Shown in pieces: positions 33,036 to 41,769 of a DNA stretch of 60,229 nt. The notes below the pieces were generated by a model that worked only from the letters and a program-made list of their open reading frames with translations, was not told where the DNA came from and did not search any database. Position numbers and translations under genes: made by a program. Each line of letters opens with the position of its first letter. Within the stretch, counting starts at the first letter, position 1. Origin of the DNA: JAAZBI01 sp964461005 (GTDB lineage Bacteria > Bacillota_I > Bacilli_A > RF39 > UBA660); contig CAYWQQ010000001.1 of the NCBI GenBank assembly GCA_964461005.1, positions 1 to 60,229 on the forward strand, written 5' to 3'.

Positions 33036-36000
33036 TATTTTTCCCCCTCTCCATCTTCAAAAATATTATTATTTCGATTTGATTTTTCATCAATATCTTC
33101 TATTTCTTCAATTGAAAGCATCTGCGTTGTTTTATTATCTTCGTCTTCTAATTGTTTTAATTCTATTTCTTCAAATTTATCGTTGATAATAGAAATATCC
33201 AACCCCAAAGCTTGAAATTCTTTTATTAACACTTTAAATGATTCCGGAATTCCAGCTTGATGAATTTCTTTTCCTTTAACAATTGCTTCATATACCTTAA
33301 CTCTACCAACAACATCATCTGATTTAACTGTTAAAATTTCTTGTAAAATGTTAGCAGCTCCATATGCATATAGAGCCCAAACTTCCATTTCTCCAAAACG
33401 TTGTCCACCAAATTGTGCTTTTCCACCTAATGGTTGTTGAGTTACAAGAGAATATGGTCCAGTTGAACGTGCATGCAATTTATCATCAACCATATGCATC
33501 AATTTAATCATGTACATGACTCCAACACTGATTCTACTATCAAATTTTTCTCCAGTTCTTCCATCATAAAGATCTGTTTTACCATCTTTTGCCATTTTTG
33601 CTTTTTCCATCATGGCTTCGATTTCTTCATATTTAGCTCCATCAAATGCTGGAGTTGCAACATGCAAACCTAATTTTTTAGCAGCCATACCTAAATGTAA
33701 TTCTAATACTTGTCCTAAGTTCATACGTGATGGAACTCCCAATGGATTCAATAAAATATCTACTGGTGTACCATCTGGTAAGTATGGCATATCTTCTTTT
33801 GGTAAAACCAAAGAAATAACACCTTTGTTTCCATGACGCCCTGCCATTTTATCTCCAACACCAATTTTTCTCTTTTGTGCGATGAAGATTTTAACTGTTT
33901 TTAATACTCCTGAAGGAATATCTTCATTTTCCTTTTTAGTATATACTTTAATATCGCTAACGATGCCATCCGCTCCGTGAGCAACCCTTAAAGATGTATC
34001 TCTAACTTCTCTAGTTTTTTCTCCAAAAATAGCATGTAATAATTTTTCTTCGCTAGTTAATTCAACCATTCCTTTTGGAGTAACCTTACCAACTAAAATA
34101 TCCCCTTCTTTTACTTCTGTACCTACACGAACAATACCATCTATATCAAGATTCTTTCGTGCTTCTTCAGAAACATTTGGAATATCTCTAGTAATTTCTT
34201 CTGGTCCTAATTTTGTGTCACGACATTCTATATCATAACTTTCAATTTTAATTGATGTATAAGCATCATCTAAAACTAATTCTTCATTTAAAATAATTGC
34301 ATCTTCATAGTTATAACCATTAAATGTCATAAAAGCTACTACTACGTTACGTCCAACAGCTATTTCTCCTTGATCAACACTTGGACCATCAGTAATTATT
34401 TGTCCTTTTTTAATTTTTTCTCCAATTTTAACGATTGGTCTTTGATGATAACAAGTAGCTGAGTTTGATCTTTCAAAATTTGCTAGATCATATGTGATTT
34501 TTCCTTCTTTACTATCAATAATTATTTTTTTGCCATCTACGTAGTCAACAATACCATCTATTTTTGAAACTATTGCAGCTCCACTATCTCTAGCTGCTAC
34601 GGCCTCTGTTCCTGTTGCGACAATTGGTGCTTCAGGTTTTAATAAAGGTAAAGCTTGACGTTGCATGTTTGCACCCATAAGTGCTCTAGTAGCGTCATCG
34701 TGTTCCAAGAAAGGAATACAACTTGTAATTACTGAAATAATTTGTTGAGGAGAAACATCAACATAATTAACTGAATCTGCTTTTGCAGAAACAACTTCAT
34801 CTTGGTAACGAGCAATAATATTATCTTCAATAATTTCATTATTATCATTTATTTCTACAGTTGCTGGAACAATAACATAATCATATTCTTCATCAGCTGT
34901 AAAATATTCAATTTTGTCTGTAAGTTTTCTATTTTCCACTTTACGATATGGTGTCATAATGAAACCATAATCATTTATCTTAGCATATCCTGCAAGTGAT
35001 GTGATTAATCCAATGTTAGGTCCTTCTGGAGATTCAACTGGGCAAATTCTTCCGTAATGAGAAGCATTAACGTCTCTTACTTCCATACCTGCGCGATCTC
35101 TTGATAAACCTCCAGGTCCTAGAGCTGATAAACGACGTTTATTAGTCATTTCAGACATAGGATTTACTTGATCCATAAATTGAGATAATTGACTACTTCC
35201 AAAGAATTCTTTTAAAATAGCTGTAACGGGACGAATATTTATAAGAGTTTTTGGAGTTGCTGTCTCAAGATCAATTGTAGTCATTCTTTCACGAATAACT
35301 CTTTCCATACGAGAAACACCAATTCTAAATTGATTTTGTAATAATTCTCCCACTTGTCTAATTCTTCTGTTTGCTAAATGATCAATTTCATCAATTTTAC
35401 CAATTCCATCTAAAAGATTTAAATAGTATGAAATTGATGCGTAAACATCAGCAATAGTTAATCTCTTACAGTCTTCATTAATGTCTCCACCAATTATTTT
35501 AATTATTTTTTCATTATTTACTTTTGAATATACAGATATAATTTGTACTTTGTTATGACTGTCTAAGTCTTCATTGATTTTAACTTCTGTTATTCCATAG
35601 CCAGAATGAATTATTGGTTTTATTTGATCTAAAATTTCTCTAGTAATTAATGTTCCTTTTTCTGCTATCAATTTCTTGCCATCTTTTATATCTTCGGCAA
35701 GAACTGTATTCAACAAACGATCACAAATGTCTAGTTTTTTATTGAATTTATAACGACCTACTTTTGCTAAATCATATCTTAAATCATCAAAAAATTTTAC
35801 TATTAATTGATTTTTTGCACTATCTAATGTTGCAGGTTCACCTGGTCTTAATCTTTCATATATTTCAATTAATGCTTCTTCTTTGTTTTTTGTCATATCT
35901 TTTACAAGAGTATTTTTAATATATTCATTATCTCCAAATAATTCAAGTATATTTTCGTCAGAAGATAATCCTAATGCTCTTAAGAAAGTTGTAATAAATA

Positions 36001-36568
36001 CTTTTCTTGAGCGATCAATTCTAACATGCAAAATATCACGAGCATCTGTTTCATATTCTAACCAAGTTCCTCTAGTTGGAATAATTTCTGAAGAAAAAAC
36101 ACTTTTACCATTTTTGTCTATTTCTTTTTTAAAATATACGCTAGGAGAACGAAGTAATTGAGAAACAATTACCCTTTCAGCTCCATTAATAATAAAAGTT
36201 CCGGTTTCTGTCATTAAAGGAATATCACCCAAGAAAACTTCTTGTTCTTTTATTTCTCCTGTCTCATTGTTTAAAAGACGTGCCTCCACTTTAAGTGGTG
36301 CGGCATACGTCGCTTCTCGATCTTTGCTATCTTTTTTAGAATGTCTTGGCTTTTCAAAATGAAATTCACCAAAATCTAGGGATAATGTTCCAGAACGGCC
36401 TTCTACTGGGAAAAAATCATTAAAGACTTCTTTAATTCCTTCAGTAATAAACCATTGATAAGATTTCGTCTGTATTTCTAATAAATTTTCCATTTTAACG
36501 ATATTTTCTACCTTAGAAAAATCTACTCTTTCACGATAATCTCCAAACTTTTTTAACTTATAAGACAT
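33035..36568 (-). CDS. rpoB: RNA polymerase beta subunit
   Basis: 1177-aa beta subunit. The rifampicin-binding segment reads FFGSSQLSQFMDQVNP, then MSEMTNKRRLSALGPGG. Asn476 (codon 35141-35143) occupies the position of E. coli His526, a residue change linked to intrinsic rifampicin resistance in Mollicutes. Other core motifs include GRICPVESPEGPNIGL, the catalytic-site lysine region GYNYEDAI, and the C-terminal RFGEMEVWALYAYGA. The start follows GGGGTGAAAAG. Upstream is the ybxB-like methyltransferase, as in Bacillus. Confidence 0.98.
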   Translation of the reverse strand: MSYKLKKFGDYRERVDFSKVENIVKMENLLEIQTKSYQWFITEGIKEVFNDFFPVEGRSGTLSLDFGEFHFEKPRHSKKDSKDREATYAAPLKVEARLLNNETGEIKEQEVFLGDIPLMTETGTFIINGAERVIVSQLLRSPSVYFKKEIDKNGKSVFSSEIIPTRGTWLEYETDARDILHVRIDRSRKVFITTFLRALGLSSDENILELFGDNEYIKNTLVKDMTKNKEEALIEIYERLRPGEPATLDSAKNQLIVKFFDDLRYDLAKVGRYKFNKKLDICDRLLNTVLAEDIKDGKKLIAEKGTLITREILDQIKPIIHSGYGITEVKINEDLDSHNKVQIISVYSKVNNEKIIKIIGGDINEDCKRLTIADVYASISYYLNLLDGIGKIDEIDHLANRRIRQVGELLQNQFRIGVSRMERVIRERMTTIDLETATPKTLINIRPVTAILKEFFGSSQLSQFMDQVNPMSEMTNKRRLSALGPGGLSRDRAGMEVRDVNASHYGRICPVESPEGPNIGLITSLAGYAKINDYGFIMTPYRKVENRKLTDKIEYFTADEEYDYVIVPATVEINDNNEIIEDNIIARYQDEVVSAKADSVNYVDVSPQQIISVITSCIPFLEHDDATRALMGANMQRQALPLLKPEAPIVATGTEAVAARDSGAAIVSKIDGIVDYVDGKKIIIDSKEGKITYDLANFERSNSATCYHQRPIVKIGEKIKKGQIITDGPSVDQGEIAVGRNVVVAFMTFNGYNYEDAIILNEELVLDDAYTSIKIESYDIECRDTKLGPEEITRDIPNVSEEARKNLDIDGIVRVGTEVKEGDILVGKVTPKGMVELTSEEKLLHAIFGEKTREVRDTSLRVAHGADGIVSDIKVYTKKENEDIPSGVLKTVKIFIAQKRKIGVGDKMAGRHGNKGVISLVLPKEDMPYLPDGTPVDILLNPLGVPSRMNLGQVLELHLGMAAKKLGLHVATPAFDGAKYEEIEAMMEKAKMAKDGKTDLYDGRTGEKFDSRISVGVMYMIKLMHMVDDKLHARSTGPYSLVTQQPLGGKAQFGGQRFGEMEVWALYAYGAANILQEILTVKSDDVVGRVKVYEAIVKGKEIHQAGIPESFKVLIKEFQALGLDISIINDKFEEIELKQLEDEDNKTTQMLSIEEIEDIDEKSNRNNNIFEDGEGEK

Positions 36569-36637
36569 CTTTTCACCCCAATATCAAATTTTTCAAAGAA
36601 CATGTTTATAAAAACATAGTACCAATTTAAGATTTTA

Positions 36638-37240
36638 TCAAACAACAAGCTCTGTGTCAATAATTTTGCAACAAACGATAAAAAAACCTTTATCTTTTTT
36701 TACTATAGATAAATTATATGTTTCCTTCATTTTTTTTATTATTGTCTTTGCCCCTTGTTCTCTTCTAATTACAAACCACAATTCTCCATTGCTTTTGAGA
36801 TATTCTTTTGCTTGAAAAAGAAACTTTTCAACGACTTCTTTTCCTGCTCTTATTGGTGGATTAGTAATTATGTAATCATATTTATTATTAATATTATTAT
36901 AAACATTACTTTCAAAAACATTTACTTTCTCTTTAAATTTTTTTGTGTTTCTTTTTGCCAAATGTAAGGCTCTAAGATTTACATCAACCATATCAATAAT
37001 AGCTGGAGTTTTTTCTGCTAATATATAACCAACAACACCATATCCACATCCTAAGTCTAATACCCTACCATTAATTTGTAATAAAGGTAAAGAGTTAATC
37101 AGTAGCTTTGTTCCATAATCTAGTTTGTTTTTTGAAAAAACACCATTATCTGTAAACATCTGATATTTTTTATTGAGCAATTCGAATTCTATTATCATTG
37201 TTTCTGATTCTAAATTACTGTTTTCAAAATATTGACTCAT
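36638..37240 (-). CDS. RsmC/YbxB-like 16S rRNA methyltransferase
   Basis: A 200-aa class I SAM-dependent methyltransferase. Motif I is RVLDLGCGYGVVGYILA; the N6/N2 amino-methyltransferase motif NPPIRAGKEV follows ITNPP near residue 128. This matches small YbxB proteins, encoded between rplL and rpoB in Bacillus just as here, and presumed to act on 16S rRNA guanine (RsmC-like). The exact target nucleotide is inferred. Ribosome binding site AAGGAG. Confidence 0.88.
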   Translation of the reverse strand: MSQYFENSNLESETMIIEFELLNKKYQMFTDNGVFSKNKLDYGTKLLINSLPLLQINGRVLDLGCGYGVVGYILAEKTPAIIDMVDVNLRALHLAKRNTKKFKEKVNVFESNVYNNINNKYDYIITNPPIRAGKEVVEKFLFQAKEYLKSNGELWFVIRREQGAKTIIKKMKETYNLSIVKKDKGFFIVCCKIIDTELVV

Positions 37241-37262
37241 ATTTCTCCTTTTAAGGACAGTT

Positions 37263-37294
37263 AAAGCCTATATTAATTAATCAATATAGGCTTT
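37263..37294 (-). terminator. Hairpin after rplL (attenuator or weak terminator)
   Basis: Perfect 12-bp minus-strand stem AAAGCCTATATT/AATATAGGCTTT with an 8-base loop and only a short T tract. It probably lowers read-through from the very highly expressed rplJL into ybxB-rpoBC, or stabilises the rplL mRNA. Confidence 0.6.
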
Positions 37295-37306
37295 CCTATT
37301 ACAAAT

Positions 37307-37672
37307 TTATTTTAATTCAACTGTTGCGCCAGCTTCTTCAAGCTTAGCTTTAATTTCATTTGCTTCATCGATTTTTGCGTTTTCTTTAACGTTTCCACCA
37401 GCATCTGCTATGTCTTTAGCTTCTTTGATTCCTAAACCAGTAATTTCTCTAATGATTTTAATTACTTGTAATTTGTTTGCACCTGCTGCTGTAATAACTA
37501 CAGTTGCAGTTGAAGGTCCTTCTTCTACTGCTGCTAATGGTGCTGCAGCTACTGCTACAGAACTTGGATCAACACCTAATTCTTCTTTCATTGCATCTAC
37601 TAATTCTTTGATTTCTAATAAAGTCATTTCTTTTAACGCTTCGATAAATGTTCCTTTTGTTAATTTTGCCAT
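37307..37672 (-). CDS. rplL: 50S ribosomal protein L7/L12
   Basis: Stalk protein that recruits translation GTPases. The product has an N-terminal dimerisation helix (FIEALKEMTLLEIKELVDAM), an alanine-rich hinge, and the C-terminal domain with KLQVIKIIREITGLGIKEAKD (split here at twenty) and GATVELK at the end. I chose ATG 37672 because AAGGAGGAAAAT precedes it and the protein then starts MAKLTKGTF. About 121 aa. Confidence 0.97.
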   Translation of the reverse strand: MAKLTKGTFIEALKEMTLLEIKELVDAMKEELGVDPSSVAVAAAPLAAVEEGPSTATVVITAAGANKLQVIKIIREITGLGIKEAKDIADAGGNVKENAKIDEANEIKAKLEEAGATVELK

Positions 37673-37697
37673 TTTATTTTCCTCCTTATTTTTTAAA

Positions 37698-38183
37698 TTA
37701 TTTTTGTTCACTGTACAAATTTAAACAGATTGACAAATCTTTTACTATTCCCATCATTCCGCTTGCTAACATATTTAACAATGTATCTCTTGATGGAATT
37801 GTTGCTAAATTATTTAATTCTTCTAATGTTGCTATTTTCCCTTCAATAATTCCGCCTTTAATTTCTAAAGTCTTATGATCTTTAGCGAAATTTGTTAAAA
37901 CTTTAATAGGATCAATCATTTCTTTTGAAATTGTTATAGCGCTTGGTCCTGCTAATACATCTCCTAAATCTATTTTCAAATTTTCTAAAGCTCTTCTAAC
38001 TAGAGTGTTTTTATAGATTTTTAAATCAGTCCCTGACTCTTTTAATTTTATTCTTAAAAGATTTGTTTCGTCAACTGTTAAACCTCTATAATCAACGAAT
38101 ATTACAGAAGCAGACTCTTCAATTTTGTCTTTAATAACTGAAACTACTTCTTGTTTTTTTTCTAAAACTTTTTTACTAGGCAT
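37698..38183 (-). CDS. rplJ: 50S ribosomal protein L10
   Basis: Stalk base protein that binds 23S rRNA and L12 dimers and autoregulates its operon through the leader upstream. ASVIFVDYRGLTVDE, LKIYKNTLVRRAL and GPSAITIS are family signatures. I chose ATG 38183 (MPSKKVLEKKQEV), preceded by AAAGGAGGTGCC; the longer frame runs back into the leader terminator hairpin. About 161 aa. Confidence 0.96.
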   Translation of the reverse strand: MPSKKVLEKKQEVVSVIKDKIEESASVIFVDYRGLTVDETNLLRIKLKESGTDLKIYKNTLVRRALENLKIDLGDVLAGPSAITISKEMIDPIKVLTNFAKDHKTLEIKGGIIEGKIATLEELNNLATIPSRDTLLNMLASGMMGIVKDLSICLNLYSEQK

Positions 38184-38202
38184 TCTATGGCACCTCCTTT
38201 TC

Positions 38203-38312
38203 ATATAAAAAACCTTCGTAGACAATCTGCGAAGGTTAAAACTTATTAGTCTTATTTCCCTCGGTAGGAATACATTAAGCTTTCGCTCCTACTGTCTTCG
38301 GTTTTTAATTCT
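38203..38312 (-). promoter_or_regulatory. L10-type ribosomal protein leader with attenuator
   Basis: Between rplA and rplJ the transcript contains ACCGAAGACAGTAGGAGCG, AAAGCTTAATGTATTCCTACCG and AGGG, the pattern of the bacterial L10(L12) leader that L10-L12 binds. It is followed by the hairpin ACCTTCG...CGAAGGT and TTTTTT (38203-38237), which looks like the attenuating terminator. Binding of excess L10 would reduce rplJ-rplL expression. Confidence 0.85.
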
Positions 38313-38317
38313 TTTTT

Positions 38318-38346
38318 AGTATACTATTTTTATTTTTATTTGTCAA
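38318..38346 (-). promoter_or_regulatory. Promoter of rplJ-rplL
   Basis: Minus-strand TTGACA (38341-38346), 17-base spacer, TATACT (38318-38323). A near-perfect sigma-A promoter whose -35 lies inside the last codons of rplA. It makes rplJL independent of the upstream operon. Confidence 0.75.
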
Positions 38347-39034
38347 AGGAATTCTCATCAATTTTAATTCCAGGACCCATTGTTGTTGAAATAACTATAC
38401 TTTTAATATATACGCCTTTAGCTGCAGTTGGTTTGATTTTTTTAATTAATTGTACAAATGCAAATAAATTTTCTAATAAACTTTCTTCTGAAAATGAAAC
38501 CTTACCAATAATTGCATGAACGATACCAAAACTATCAGTTTTATATTCGATCATTCCTTTTTTAACGTCAGCTACTGCTTTTGCAATATCATTAGTTACA
38601 GTGCCTGTTTTAGGGTTTGGCATTAGTCCTTTAGGCCCTAAAATTTTTCCTAATTTTCCTAATAAAGGCATCATATCTGGTGTAGCGATAATTACATCAA
38701 AATCTAACCAGTTACTTTTTTCAATTTTTTCAATTAAATTTATATCTCCAACATAATCTGCTCCAGCATTTTCAGCATCTTTGGCTTTTTCGCTTTTAGC
38801 TAAAACTAAAATTCTTTTTGTTTTTCCAGTTCCGTTAGGTAAAACAAAAGCTCCTCTTATTTGTTGATCAACTTTTTTTGTATCTAAGTTTAATCTGATT
38901 GCTAATTCTACTGAAGAATCAAATTTTGTTGTAGTTAATTCTTTTGCTAATTTTACAGCATCCTCTGCTGAATATAAAGCTTTCTTATCAAATTTTTTTA
39001 ATAATTCTTCATATTTTTTACTTCTTTTTTTCAT
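38336..39034 (-). CDS. rplA: 50S ribosomal protein L1
   Basis: L1 stalk protein and translational repressor of its own operon. The 232-aa product has the family core GKILGPKGLMPNPKTGTVT, plus KFDSSVELAIRLNLD near the N-terminus and the C-terminal KGVYIKSIVISTTMGPGI. The start follows GAAGGAGATAA. Candidate L1-binding hairpins precede both rplA and rplK, consistent with feedback control. Confidence 0.97.
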   Translation of the reverse strand: MKKRSKKYEELLKKFDKKALYSAEDAVKLAKELTTTKFDSSVELAIRLNLDTKKVDQQIRGAFVLPNGTGKTKRILVLAKSEKAKDAENAGADYVGDINLIEKIEKSNWLDFDVIIATPDMMPLLGKLGKILGPKGLMPNPKTGTVTNDIAKAVADVKKGMIEYKTDSFGIVHAIIGKVSFSEESLLENLFAFVQLIKKIKPTAAKGVYIKSIVISTTMGPGIKIDENSFDK

Positions 39035-39049
39035 ATTTTATCTCCTTCT

Positions 39050-39074
39050 GTGGTTTTAACGGTTCCCCTCCCAC
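39050..39074 (-). promoter_or_regulatory. Candidate L1-binding hairpin before rplA
   Basis: Minus-strand GTGGGAGGGGAACCG then TTAAAACCAC. The outer stem GTGG/CCAC encloses an asymmetric loop and an inner GG/CC stem. It shares GTGGGAG and the 3' CCAC with the site before rplK. It ends just upstream of the rplA ribosome binding site. Confidence 0.5.
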
Positions 39075-39085
39075 TTTAAAAAACA

Positions 39086-39514
39086 TTATTCTTCTTTAAT
39101 TTCGATTCCCATACTTTTAGCAGTACCTTCAATTATCTTGATAGCTGCTTCGATATCATAAGCATTTAAATCTACTAATTTTTTTTCGGCAATTTCACGA
39201 ACTTGTTTTTTAGTTACGCTGCCAACTGTTTCTTTTGAACAAATTGCAGTACCTTTTTTTACACCGCTAGCTTTTTTTAATAAAAATGCTGCTGGTGATG
39301 TTTTAATAACAAATGAAAAAGAGCGATCATCATAAATTGAGATCTCAGCGGGAACTATATCTCCCATCATTTCTTTTGTTTCCTCATTAAATCTTGTGCA
39401 AAACTCTTGTAAATTAATTCCAGCTGGTCCAAGAACTGTTCCAACTGGTGGTGCTGATGTTGCACGACCTGCTTCCATTTGTAATTTGATTTTTTTAACG
39501 ATTTCTTTAGCCAC
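39086..39514 (-). CDS. rplK: 50S ribosomal protein L11
   Basis: L11 forms the GTPase-associated centre with 23S rRNA and is needed for stringent RelA activation. Signatures are KIKLQMEAGRATSAPPVG, LGPAGINLQEFC and the C-terminal EGTAKSMGI. I chose the GTG start at 39514 (reads VAKEIVKK) because AGGAGGTG sits at ideal distance; the frame upstream of it overlaps that ribosome binding site. About 142 aa. Confidence 0.96.
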   Translation of the reverse strand: MAKEIVKKIKLQMEAGRATSAPPVGTVLGPAGINLQEFCTRFNEETKEMMGDIVPAEISIYDDRSFSFVIKTSPAAFLLKKASGVKKGTAICSKETVGSVTKKQVREIAEKKLVDLNAYDIEAAIKIIEGTAKSMGIEIKEE

Positions 39515-39546
39515 GAAAAACACCTCCTATTTATTTTTTTTCGCGA

Positions 39547-39576
39547 GTGGTAAAGCGTATAATTTAATACTCCCAC
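39547..39576 (-). promoter_or_regulatory. Candidate L1-binding hairpin in rplK leader
   Basis: Minus-strand GTGGGAGTATTAAATTATAC then GCTTTACCAC. The outer stem GTGG/CCAC, inner stem GTAT/ATAC and unpaired GAG/TTTA sides resemble an L1 binding site. The same outer elements recur before rplA. Confidence 0.5.
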
Positions 39577-39609
39577 TTTATTTTTATTACATTGTAATAA
39601 AGCACATTC

Positions 39610-39638
39610 ATTTTAGCATTGTTTTTATTTGTTTGCAA
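39610..39638 (-). promoter_or_regulatory. rplK promoter
   Basis: Minus-strand TTGCAA (39633-39638), 17-base spacer ending TGC, TAAAAT (39610-39615). An additional 8-bp hairpin (TTTATTAC/GTAATAAA) lies just downstream in the leader. Confidence 0.6.
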
Positions 39639-39646
39639 TCATAAAA

Positions 39647-40183
39647 TTAAATTCTTTCTACTTGTGATATTTCTACTTCAATTGTTGTTTCTTGCCCAAA
39701 CAAATCAACGATAACTTTTAATCTTTGATTTTCTTCATCTATAAAATCAATTCTTCCTTCCATTGAACTGAATGGACCAGATACCATTTTAACTTTGTCG
39801 CCTATATTTATTTCGGTTCCTACTTGTAATCTACTCATTCCCATTTGTTTTAAAATAAGATCAGCTTCAACTGGAGATAAAGGAATTGGTTTTGCTCCTT
39901 TTCCACTTGAACCAATAAAGCCTGTAACACCAGGTGTATTACGAACTACATACCACGCTTCATCCGACATAATCATTTCAATTAAAACGTAACCCGGAAA
40001 TAACTTTTTGGTTTTTTCTTTTTGTACTCCATCTTTGATTTCGATTTCTGTTTGTTCTGGAACTACAACTCTAAAAATATATTCTTGCATATTTAAAGAT
40101 TCTAAACGCATTTCTAATTTTTCTTTAACTTTATTTTCATGACCAGAGTAAGTATTTACTACATACCAGCGTTTTTCTTCCAT
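39647..40183 (-). CDS. nusG: Transcription elongation/antitermination factor NusG
   Basis: NusG binds RNA polymerase and couples to ribosomes or Rho. The 178-aa product has the NGN domain (RWYVVNTYSGHENKVKEKLE, then PGYVLIEMIMSDEAWYVVRN split, and TPGVTGFIGS) and a C-terminal KOW domain (GDKVKMVSGPFSSMEGRIDF). It begins immediately after the secE stop. Operon position between secE and rplK is conserved. Confidence 0.97.
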   Translation of the reverse strand: MEEKRWYVVNTYSGHENKVKEKLEMRLESLNMQEYIFRVVVPEQTEIEIKDGVQKEKTKKLFPGYVLIEMIMSDEAWYVVRNTPGVTGFIGSSGKGAKPIPLSPVEADLILKQMGMSRLQVGTEINIGDKVKMVSGPFSSMEGRIDFIDEENQRLKVIVDLFGQETTIEVEISQVERI

Positions 40184-40357
40184 TTACTTTAACACTTCCT
40201 TTAAAAAAACCAATATTATATTAATAACAAAAAAATATAAAGCAAAAAAAATACAAAAACTCAAAACTGCTGTAGAGTATTTTATCATATCTTTTTTGTT
40301 TGGCCATCTGATTTTTTTAACTTCTTTTTTTACATTTAGAAAGTAATCTTTTATCAT
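40184..40357 (-). CDS. secE: Preprotein translocase subunit SecE
   Basis: Short single-helix SecE of Gram-positive type: DYFLNVKKEVKKIRWPNKKD is the conserved amphipathic region, followed by one membrane helix (about residues 28-50). I chose ATG 40357, seven bases after GGAAGTG; an in-frame ATG five codons upstream (40372) is possible. The rpmG gene that usually precedes secE in Bacillus is absent here. Confidence 0.92.
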   Translation of the reverse strand: MIKDYFLNVKKEVKKIRWPNKKDMIKYSTAVLSFCIFFALYFFVINIILVFLKEVLK

Positions 40358-40376
40358 ATTTTTCACTTCCATTTTC

Positions 40377-40403
40377 CCAAAATAAAAACACTTTCTTGTG
40401 TTT
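40377..40403 (-). terminator. Terminator between sigH-like and secE
   Basis: Minus-strand AAACAC-AAGAAA-GTGTTT followed by TTATTTT. It lies 19 bases before the secE start. Confidence 0.6.
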
Positions 40404-40445
40404 ACAAATACAAAATAACATATTCGTATATCAAAGTCAATGTTT

Positions 40446-41054
40446 TTAATAATTGTTTTTTATTTTGTTTTTAATTCTTTGAATAGTGCTATCAATTGAT
40501 TTGTAAGTTTTATTCAACTTTTCAGCTATTTCTCTGTATTCATAACCTTTTAATCGATATTTCAATACTTGAACTTCAAATGGTGATAAAATTTTCTTGA
40601 TTTTTTCATTTAATTCTTTTTCGGTTTCATCTTTAATAATTTTTTCACTTGGATCAAGTTCGTTCTTATCAAATAGCTTTTCTAACAAAGTTTTAGCTTC
40701 TTTAGAAAAATCATCATCAATTGAAATAGAATCGTTTAAATTTTTATGTTTTAATCGGTCTGCTTTTTTAATAGAAGAACTAATCTGTCTTTCTATACAA
40801 AGGCTAGCAAAAGTGGAAAACTTAATGTTTTTACTTTCGTCAAAATCTTTAATTGATTCATTTAAGCCAATTAATCCTTCTTGGATTAAATCATTAATAT
40901 CTAAACCTTTGTTTTTTCCAAAATTTATATATTTTCTTGATTTTATTTCAACTATTGGTAAGTATTTTTTATAAAGAACATCATATGCGACTTCATTCTT
41001 TTCATAAATTAAATATAAAAGTTCAGAATCATTATATTCTTTATAATTTTTCAT
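40446..41054 (-). CDS. Sigma-70 family factor, SigH-like
   Basis: A 202-aa sigma factor with region 2 (DLIQEGLIGLNESIKDFDES, KFSTFASLCIERQI) and region 4 (LSPFEVQVLKYRLKGYEYRE, AEKLNKTYKSIDSTIQRIK). Length and position between rlmB and secE match sigH (spo0H) of Bacillus. No sporulation gene is seen, so the regulon may concern competence or stress; this is inference. Confidence 0.88.
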   Translation of the reverse strand: MKNYKEYNDSELLYLIYEKNEVAYDVLYKKYLPIVEIKSRKYINFGKNKGLDINDLIQEGLIGLNESIKDFDESKNIKFSTFASLCIERQISSSIKKADRLKHKNLNDSISIDDDFSKEAKTLLEKLFDKNELDPSEKIIKDETEKELNEKIKKILSPFEVQVLKYRLKGYEYREIAEKLNKTYKSIDSTIQRIKNKIKNNY

Positions 41055-41061
41055 ATAACAC

Positions 41062-41769
41062 CTACTTTCTTTGTTTTTTTAATATTTCGAAAACAATAAT
41101 TCCTGTTGCTACTGAAGCATTTAAACTGTTGATTTTACCAATCATAGGAATATTAACTATATAATCACATTCTTTTTCTACTAAAGAGCTTATACCAGCA
41201 CCTTCATTACCTATTATTAAGCAAACATTCATGTCATAATCTATTTCATAATATGTTTTAGGTGCTTCCATCTTAGTTCCGACCATCCAAAATCCTTTTT
41301 CTTTTAATTTTTTCATAGTGTCTACTATATTTGATACTAAGCAAACCTTAATATTATCTAATGCTCCTGAACTAACTTTCATTACAGTAGAATTAATTTG
41401 TACACTTCTTTTATTAGGAATGATGATTCCATCTACTCCCGCCGCTTCACAAGTCCGAATAATTGCTCCCAAATTATGAGGGTCTTCAATATGATCTAAA
41501 ATTACAAAAAAACTTGGTGTTTTAGCTTGTTTTATTAAACTATCCAAATCATAATAATCATAATCATCTATGTCAATTATTATACCTTGATTTAAACCTG
41601 GAGCAAGGTTATTCATTTCTCTTATTGATTTTATCTCATAACTAAAATTAATTTTTTTTATTAGACTTATGATGTTTTTGTCATTAAAATTATCTGATAA
41701 ATATATTTTGTTGATTTTTTGATGCCCTTCTAATATTGCTGTAGCACTGTTTTTACCAAAAATTAACAT
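41062..41769 (-). CDS. rlmB: 23S rRNA 2'-O-methyltransferase, RlmB-type (TrmH family)
   Basis: SPOUT-class methyltransferase. The 235-aa product has an N-terminal substrate-binding part (GKNSATAILEGHQKINKIYL) and the trefoil-knot motifs VILDHIEDPHNLGAIIRTCE, IGNEGAGIS and IPMIGKINSLNASVATGI. RlmB modifies G2251 in E. coli 23S rRNA; TrmH-like proteins of Firmicutes at this locus are usually annotated so. The start overlaps mrnC by 7 bases. Confidence 0.92.
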   Translation of the reverse strand: MLIFGKNSATAILEGHQKINKIYLSDNFNDKNIISLIKKINFSYEIKSIREMNNLAPGLNQGIIIDIDDYDYYDLDSLIKQAKTPSFFVILDHIEDPHNLGAIIRTCEAAGVDGIIIPNKRSVQINSTVMKVSSGALDNIKVCLVSNIVDTMKKLKEKGFWMVGTKMEAPKTYYEIDYDMNVCLIIGNEGAGISSLVEKECDYIVNIPMIGKINSLNASVATGIIVFEILKKQRK

